A stretch of 64,000 nt of DNA, taken from assembly GCA_032871835.1 (NCBI GenBank), contig CM065301.1, positions 15,889,291 to 15,953,290 on the forward strand, in the 5' to 3' direction. Below are positions 56,831-64,000 of this stretch, piece after piece. The notes beneath the pieces were generated by a model. It was not told the DNA's origin, did not search any database, and saw only the letters and a list, made by a program, of their open reading frames with translations. Position 1 is the stretch's first letter; the number at the start of each line of letters is the position of its first letter. The position numbers and the translations under genes were made by a program. The stretch comes from Dipteronia dyeriana (taxonomy: Eukaryota; Streptophyta; Magnoliopsida; Sapindales; Sapindaceae).

Positions 56831-58883
56831 TTAGCGATAAAAGCACTCACCCTTGAACAACTTGTTCTTGGGTGTACCTACACAAACATTTCCAATATCA
56901 TCCTTGACAACAATGTTAAATCTAGAGTAAAGTCCTTCAATGACTTGATTAACAAGAATATCATTAATTCTCTCTTCCTTAACATTTTCAACACAAGATT
57001 TGTCAAGTTGAACCAGATTAGCTTTCTTTCTACTCCACAACTTCTTTTCATGCTTAGCAATATTATCATGTTTCTCAACTTTCAATGCCGTAGAATGTTC
57101 AAGTTGAAGTTTAATCTTCTTATCTCTAGATTCTTTTCCTAATTTTTTTTTCAATAAATTTATAACACCAAGGCTTAATGTGACCCATTGTGTTGCAATA
57201 ATGGCAAATTGGAATAAAAGATGAGATTGTACCTTTTGGAGTTGAACTAGCTTCGCTAGAAGTTTACAAAGATACCTTGTTTGCCAACTTCATCTTGGCT
57301 TTTGATCTTCTCATCTTGTGTGGTTTCTTGTCAATCATGACTTCATCCAAGTGAGTATGAAGTGGTGCTTCCAAGGGCTTCTCTTCAACTACCAAGTCGT
57401 CTTCACCACTATGAGAGTTAACAAGATTTCTAACACTAGACACACTTACCAAATCATTCACCAAGTCCTTGATGGCCTCCTTAGCCGTGTCTATATCTTC
57501 CATTAATTCTTGTTCTCTCTTTTTCAAAGAAGATATCACATTATCCTTCTCAAGGTTTATCTTTTCAAGTTCTCTAAACTTCTTCATAATATCACCTTTC
57601 TCACTAAGAAGTCTACGAGTAACAAGCACAAACTCATCTAGTTGTTTTTTGATCAAATCATCTTTCTTAACTACCTCTCTAAGAACATTATCTCTAGCTT
57701 CTTCAAGCTTCTCTATCTTAGTCAACAACTCAAGATTATTAGGAATGGAACTAGAGCTTTCATTATGATTTGCATCAAAGTTCTTGTTCAAAGATATTGT
57801 ACCATCAATATCTAGTGAAGAATGAAAAGCCGTTAGAGCTACAAAGTTGCTCACCAACTCTTCATCACTTGAAGACTCACTACTAGAGCTCTCATCATCA
57901 ATAGAATCATCATCACTCCAAGTAGCCGCCAACACTTTACCTTTCTTGTCTTTCTTAGATGGCTTCTTGGTGCACTCACTAGCAAAGTGACCGAAACCAT
58001 GATAATTGTAGCATTGAACACCTTTCTTGTTCATGGCTTGACTATTCTTCTCATTCCTTGGAGATGATGGTTTTTTAACTCCATTTTCCTTAGAAGACTT
58101 GCCTCTAGGCTTGACATTCTTCTTTAGAAACTTCTTGAACTTTCTAACCAAAAGAGCCATCTCTTCATATTCATCATCACTCTCCTCCTCGATAGCATTG
58201 ATAGTGATTCCCTTACTTTTGATCTTTGGCTTCAAGCACATCTTATAAGTTTGGAGAGACCCAATCAACTCATCGATGTTCATGCTATCCACATCCTTTC
58301 TTTCCTCAATAGCCGTCACCTTTGATTTAAATCTCTTAGGAAGAGCTCTAAGGATTTTCTAATTTAAACACTCTCTTGAGATCGGTACTCCAAGTGCTTG
58401 ACATTGGTTAGCAATGTTAAGAAGCCGGAATCGGAAGTCTTCAAACTTTTCTTCTTCACCCATACTTAAACCTTCAAATTGTGATGCTAACAATTAAAGC
58501 CTTGATTTTTTCACCGCTAAGGTTCCTTCATTGGTAATTTAGAGAGTATCTCAAGCCTCCTTTACAGATTCAAGATTTTGAATGTAGGAGAATTGATGCC
58601 CATCAACTCCTTAAAAGATGGCATTCATAGCATGGTGGTGCCATTTAGCAACCTCAAACTCTTTCGTTGTCCATTCACTCATTGGCTTGAGTATCATGGT
58701 TCCATCCTCTTGAACCTTGGTAGGAGGACTATAACATTCTTCCACGACCATCCACGCCCGATCATCAATAGAGCAGATGTACGCCTTCATCCTCTACTTC
58801 CAATACCCATAGTTAGTGCCTCGAAGTAATGGTGGCCTGGTATTTGAGGCTCATTCTACCATTACATCATCTTGTAAACCCAT
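56831..58883 (-). pseudogene. gag: Copia (Sirevirus-like) gag, broken
   Basis: The N-terminal part reads RPPLLRGTNYGYWK, RMKAYICSIDDRAWMVVEE and MSEWTTKEFEVAKWHHHAMN (58838-58610). LRALPKRFKSKVTAIEERKD continues into NIDELIGSLQTYKM and the CCHC zinc knuckle CYNYHGFGHFASEC (near 58010), followed by an acidic Ser-rich stretch and a long coiled-coil-like segment (LLTKIEKLEEARDNVLREVV to KKREQELMEDIDTAKEAI). This is the gag plan of Sirevirus-type copia elements. The part from 58319 to 57264 is open for 351 residues. Stops occur upstream (in K*RM and near 58612 and 58495) and after 57264. 56831-57154 continues the C-terminal region in another frame. Confidence 0.85.
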
Positions 58884-58952
58884 GACTTCAAAAGCTTTGC
58901 AAATACCATGAATGTATCACATGAATGCTCACTAAGTACAATCTAGTGTCCT

Positions 58953-58965
58953 GCTCTGATACCAA
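58953..58965 (-). promoter_or_regulatory. Primer-binding site of the 10-kb element
   Basis: TTGGTATCAGAGC on the minus strand, one base inside the 5' LTR end; initiator-Met tRNA type. Confidence 0.85.
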
Positions 58966-58966
58966 T

Positions 58967-59091
58967 TAAAAATACAAACACGGTTAAAAGCTCAAGGCTA
59001 ACCTTTAGGGGGGGAGGGGTGAATAGGTTTGACACATTTTTCGACTCCCTTAGAAATAAACAAAAGTTTGTCCCTCTAGATTGCTTGTATC

Positions 59092-59138
<47 letters not shown>

Positions 59139-60217
59139 ATTAAAGGCATTTAATCAATATATAAAACATGTAAAGTGTGATACAAACAAGCAACCATAAC
59201 ACATGCACAATTGATATTATAGTAAGGAAGTCAACTTACATATAAAGTTCTATCCATTGTATTCAAATAACAAATATAAATATAAGAGAGATAGGGATAG
59301 AGAAAATTTGACACAAGATATAACGTGGTAAACCTCCGAAGAAGAAACATCTACGAGTTAGCAACCACCGACAAACAACATCTATCAGTAGATAAGAAAA
59401 ATACAATCTCTCAAGTGACCCCTTCACTTAGAAACTACCCTCCTATCCTACTCATGAATATGTCACTCTTTCTCAACATTCCGAGGCCTCACACCTATTG
59501 TCAAGACTTCCTCGCTCACTCTTCTGGATCCTCACGACCCTGGGCAAGATTTCCTTGCTTGAAATTCTGAGGTCTCCCATCTCTTGCCAAGACTTCCTTC
59601 TCACTAGGCATCTAAGTGATTGTGAATGCAAAACGCAAACAAGCACGCAACATAGAATGTTATGATCAACACATCCTATGGAAAACACTAGACATAAGCA
59701 TGAATGCACAAACCAATTGTTGTCTAGTTAAAATGAATGTCTAATTTAACTAGTTCATAAAACATAGTTGATAAGTTAATTTCAACCTAGATACATGTAT
59801 AAATCTAAACTTGAACTCAATATATATTCAATTAATCATATAATCAATTTTAAATCATGTAAAACTAAAACAAGATAAAATCATGTGACAAAGGCACCTA
59901 GATTAAAGCAAAAATTCTAGAGCATATTTTCTATTCATAGATTCAAAAAATCACAAGAATAGCTCAAAAGAACACAAGCACATGTATTATTGTGAGATTT
60001 CGATCAAAGAGAGCCTAATACATGTGAGAAACTATTTTTCACAAAATCAATCAATTAAAGATCATCAAATAGTCCTAGAATCAAAGCTAGCACAATACAA
60101 TCCCAAACATGTGAAAACATTAGGCAAAATCAAAACCTAACTCAACATGTGAGATTTCAATTGAAACTCAATCTAGATTTAAATGAGTTCAAAACTCAAA
60201 TCAAAACAATCACAAGA

Positions 60218-60282
<65 letters not shown>

Positions 60283-61450
60283 TGAAGAAGAAAACCCAAG
60301 AAAATTGACCAAGTTTTAAAAGAAAACTTTGAGAGAAAATCAATACCTTAGTTGATTTGGTGCAGTCCTGTTTTTGTGAGGTTAGACTCTGAAAACAACT
60401 ATAAAACAAACTAAAACCTTTAGAGAAAAGATGGAGGGTCAATAGACAAACACTCTAAACTTTGAATCACTCTTATCAGAGTTCAAATGAAGAAGTTACA
60501 GTGTTTGGAAGATGAGAAAATTTTGGGAGAAAATTCTACACTAAAATTTTGGATCTCTTTTTAGAATGAAATGTGAGAGGTAAAGGATATATAAAGGAGA
60601 GGGAAAAAGGTCATATGAAATGACCAAAAGGGCATGAAGCACTTGAAGTGACCTTACTACCCGAGATGGCACGTGGGCAACTTGGGGCAGCAAGCCTTCT
60701 TGCCCGAGATGGCCACGCTCTATCTCGGGAAAGAAGCACTTGATGCTTGCTTCTTTTCCAGCTTCCTTCGTTTTCTCCGACCGTTCTCCGGCCTCCGGCC
60801 TCCGAACTAGGAATTTGATTCATTTATGGATTACAAACCGTAACTCTTCACGGACATGGACATATAAGATAATCAACCCAGAAAATAAGAATTCAACTCG
60901 ATATACGAAGACGAAAACAATGTACACAACATGAGTTTAAAGTGTAATATCTTTTGACTTAGGACTTGAAATCAATAGTATGAGTAACCAAAATGACCGT
61001 AACTCAATCAAGAATGATTTAAGACTAAAATAAAGTTCAATATCCATGTTATACAAACATATACACATACAAACACAATTCACACTAGATTGTAAACTAC
61101 ATAGAGATAGTCTCCAATCATGCATTTTCCAAAACATGTTATTTTCATACTAATGCATGAGCATTCAGTTTCAATTGTGTGAATGTGTTATAAATTGTGC
61201 ACACAACTATGCAGAGACATAAATGTATGATATGTGTGTGTGTGCCTAAGCCTTGTAAGAGAAAGATAAGGTCTTAATATACCTTTGTATAACCATATGG
61301 CATCTTTTCTCTTTGAAGACTTTGTACTTGCTTTGACTAGTTGTTATTCCTTCTTTGAACTTGAATCATCATGAACCTAAATAACTAAATAATTACAAGT
61401 AAACATCATTTTGATATGGAATTAATGCCAACATAATCTAAAACCTAACA
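58967..61450 (-). repeat. 5' LTR (2484 bp) of the 10-kb element
   Basis: Collinear with the 3' LTR but about 116 bp shorter, because of fewer units in the two internal tandem repeats and shorter (CA)n(TA)n. Its inner terminus reads TATTTTTA in place of TATTTTCA. Most remaining differences are scattered substitutions. Confidence 0.88.
59094..59136. repeat. (AT)n microsatellite in 5' LTR
   Basis: About 21 AT dinucleotides; the 3' LTR has only ATATATATAT at the same site (51490). Confidence 0.95.
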
Positions 61451-64000
61451 CGATTTGAAAAGAGCAAAAATGAAAATAGCAAAAAAGGGTTCGAACTCGA
61501 TCATTTTTTCAGAGGTAGATGCCTATGGACTCAAGGTAAGACCAAACGATGTGATCGTGGTGTCAGTTCGCATTGATCATAGAAAAGTAATGATTATATT
61601 GCTAGACAATGGGAGATTGACGAACATTCTAAATGTCAGGATGTACGATCGATTATGATTGTAAAGGAAAGACTGACAGCCACAAACAATCCCACTGAGG
61701 GGGTTCGGTAGGGCAGAAGTAAGATGTTTTAGGACAATCAAGTTACCAATAGAGATCGAGACTCACCCTTGCCAGAAAACTATGCTTTTTGATTTTGTGG
61801 TTGTCGATGTCGAAAATTGGCTCTATAATACAATACTCGGGAGGTCTATCCTGAATAAGTCTAAAGATGTGACGGTAACTTACACCATGATAGTTAAGTT
61901 TTCGACTGAAGTAGAAGTAGGCACGATAAAGAGCTCACGTGAGTGAGCCAGGAAGGAGAATTTAGCAGTTTACAGAGAGAAAGCAATTCCTGATGTAATG
62001 TAGATTGACTTGATGAGAGGAGAAGTGTTTTGAGGTTGATGAAGAAGAGGCTCGGGTAGAAACCTCGACCAGGTTTGATCTAGACCCAAGGAAAGTGTCT
62101 TTGGGACACAATAAAGGTCAATAGGAGGAGGAACCAACCGTGAAAATTGTCCTCATCAACAATGAACCTGATCAAGCAGTCAAGATAGAAGCTCAACTGT
62201 CTGATCGTATCTAGAGCAACCTGACCAACTTGGTAAAGGAGTATAGGGTTGTATTAGAGTGGAAGCAAGAGGACATGCCAGTAATAGATACCAGTCTAAT
62301 CTCTCAATATCTAGCAATCAATCCCAAGCATGAGTCTATAGTTTAGAAGAGAAGGAGGTTCAATATAGAAAATAATGAAGCCTATTAAAGAAGAAGTCAA
62401 GAAACTGCTAGCTGTAGGGTCGGTTAGGAAAGTCCAGTATCCGGAATGGGTAGCCAATGTGGTACAGATCAAGAAGAAGAACAGACAATAAAGGTTATGT
62501 GTGGATTTTATCGACTTGAATAAATTTTGTCCAACTGATAGTTTCCCACTACTAAGGATAAACCAATTAGTCGATACCACAACCCGACACAAACTGCTTA
62601 GTTTCATTGACATTTACTCAGTCTATAACAAGATCAGAATGTTCGAACCAAATGAAGAGAAGACCACATTAACAACTGATTAGGGCTATATTGTTATAAG
62701 ATGATGCCGTTCAGTCTAAAAAATGTTGTGGCAACATACCAGAGGCTGGTAAACAAGATATTCACCTGAAAAATTGGTAGAAATATGGTGGTATATATAG
62801 ATGACATGTTGACCAAAAGTGTTACAACTGAAGGGCATACATCATATTTAAGGGAAACATTTGAGGTATTGAGAAAATAGAAGATGAAGCTTCACCCAAA
62901 GAAGTGTGTCTTTAGAGTACCATCAGGAATGTTCCTCAGATTCCAGGTCCATCAAAGAGGAATCGAAGTTAACCCGAAAAAGATAAAGACGCTAAAAGAT
63001 TAAAGGAGATTTAATGACTAACCCGGTGTCTAGCTTTGTTCAACCGGTTCATCAATAGGCAAATGCCTTCCCTTTTTCATAGTCATCAGGAAAGGCACGA
63101 TGGTAAAGTAGATTAAAGAATGCGAGAATGCCTTTCAACAGATCAAGGAATATATTGGCAAGGCGCCAATACTGTCCATACCACTGAACGGTGAAACCTT
63201 GTATTTGTACCTGATGGTTACACCAGTATAGACTAGTTTAGTAGTAGTTAGGTTGGATAGGGGGGTATAGAAATCATTGTATTACACTAGTAGAGCCTTA
63301 CTTTTGGTGAAAATAAGATACTTACCAACTACGCAGATGGTTATGGCACTAATTACAGCGTTAAGAAAATCCAGGCCTTATTTTTAGGCACACAAGATTA
63401 AGATCTACATAAATTTCCCGCTTAAATAGATTATGTCAAAACCGAAAGTATCAGAGAGGCTGATCAAGTGGGCAGTCAAAATAAGTGAGTTTGACATCAC
63501 TTACATACAAAGGGCGTTAGTCAAAGGCCATACAGTAGTATCTAAAATGCTTGAAGAAAAGGAAATGAAGATTTTTTGATAGCAGCTACACATCTATGGG
63601 TTGTCAAATACACCAGGCAGTGGGGTAGAGATATTGGTATCCACCCCAGGAGGCGATCATATGGAATGTGCCCTCCGATTTGACTTCAAGACTGCTAAAA
63701 ACATTGCCGAGTATGAAGCACTTATGGCAAGACTCAGGTTTTGTACAACGCTGGATGCTGATGAAATAGAAATATTCAGTGATTCTCAGGTTGTGGTCAC
63801 CCAGGTCCTGGATGAGTACCAAGCAAAGGATGACAATATGATTGCTCATCTTGAAATGGCTAGAGCTTTACTTAGAAGATTCAAATACTATAGGGTCACC
63901 TAGATCCCTAGAGAGGAGAATGAAAAAATCGATAACTTATCAAAAATAGCATCAACCACCACTAGTATCTGGTCCAAATCAATCCCAGTAGCTCACCTTA
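61451..64000 (+). pseudogene. pol: Ty3/gypsy (Tat/Ogre-like) pol, broken, runs off the window end
   Basis: Continues the split element after the target duplication. The protease part reads SIIFSEVDAYGLKVRPNDV, then VSVRIDHRKVMIILLDNG (61480-61615). Reverse transcriptase follows with MPVIDTSLISQYLAINP (62275), RLCVDFIDLNKFCPTDSFPL (62497), KLLSFIDIYSVYNKIRM (62590) and VVYIDDMLTKS (62790, the YxDD box), then a C-terminal connection part. From 63601 a second, archaeal-type RNase H is open for 100 residues: IAEYEALMARLRF, IEIFSDSQVVVTQV, then IPREENEKIDNLSKIAST. That extra RNase H is a mark of the Tat lineage (Ogre and relatives). Many stops and frameshifts in RT make it inactive. Integrase and the 3' LTR should lie beyond the window. 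Confidence 0.85.

Overview
This window looks like plant nuclear DNA, most likely from a eudicot. It is very AT-rich, its coding signal is sparse and intron-bearing, and almost everything in it is transposable-element sequence of plant types: Mutator-like elements (MULEs) with 9-bp target duplications, Ty1/copia and Ty3/gypsy elements primed by initiator-Met tRNA, tRNA-derived SINEs and small TIR elements. I recognise only one intact host gene, a FANTASTIC FOUR-like (FAF-like) gene on the minus strand at 9583-11091. It has a likely 5'UTR intron and a TATA-like box further upstream. All other recognisable coding sequence is broken transposon protein.

Layout. 1-2806 is the right part of a large MULE whose minus-strand gene belongs to the DUF1985/ULP1-protease type. 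2979-6300 is a non-autonomous relative containing three near-identical tandem units of about 925 bp. 6820-8860 is a small TIR element interrupted by another MULE-like element (7169-8842). 9583-11400 is the FAF-like locus. 11800-24400 is mostly unrecognised AT-rich DNA with SINE remnants, a 103-bp tandem duplication, three small TIR elements, and another non-autonomous MULE of the first family (18990-20437) sitting at the start of the second copy of a 415-bp duplication. 24405-28409 is an LTR-internal-LTR-internal-LTR array, with no pol gene, flanked by a perfect 5-bp target duplication. 28644-34016 is a complete but decayed Ty1/copia element with 504-bp LTRs. 34680-44399 is a full-length decayed MULE of the first family, carrying a MuDR-type transposase (plus strand) and a DUF1985/ULP1 gene (minus strand); another MULE-like element (34755-36304) is inserted in its left terminal repeat. 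44400-50950 holds little I can identify. 50953-64000 is a decayed Ty3/gypsy element of Tat/Ogre character, split by a 10-kb minus-strand element (51368-61450) that has copia-type (Sirevirus-like) gag, long LTRs and a plant transposon-protein ORF but no polymerase.

The best candidate for something little described is the first MULE family. I see four members. They share subterminal arrays of a short motif (A-run followed by GCTCG), long terminal repeats and, in the large members, the two convergent genes. In the small members the motif array has become a macro-satellite (2979-6300) or an alternating inverted-repeat, hairpin-rich array (18990-20437). Boundaries marked by target duplications were read directly from the sequence. 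Lineage names are family knowledge and inference.
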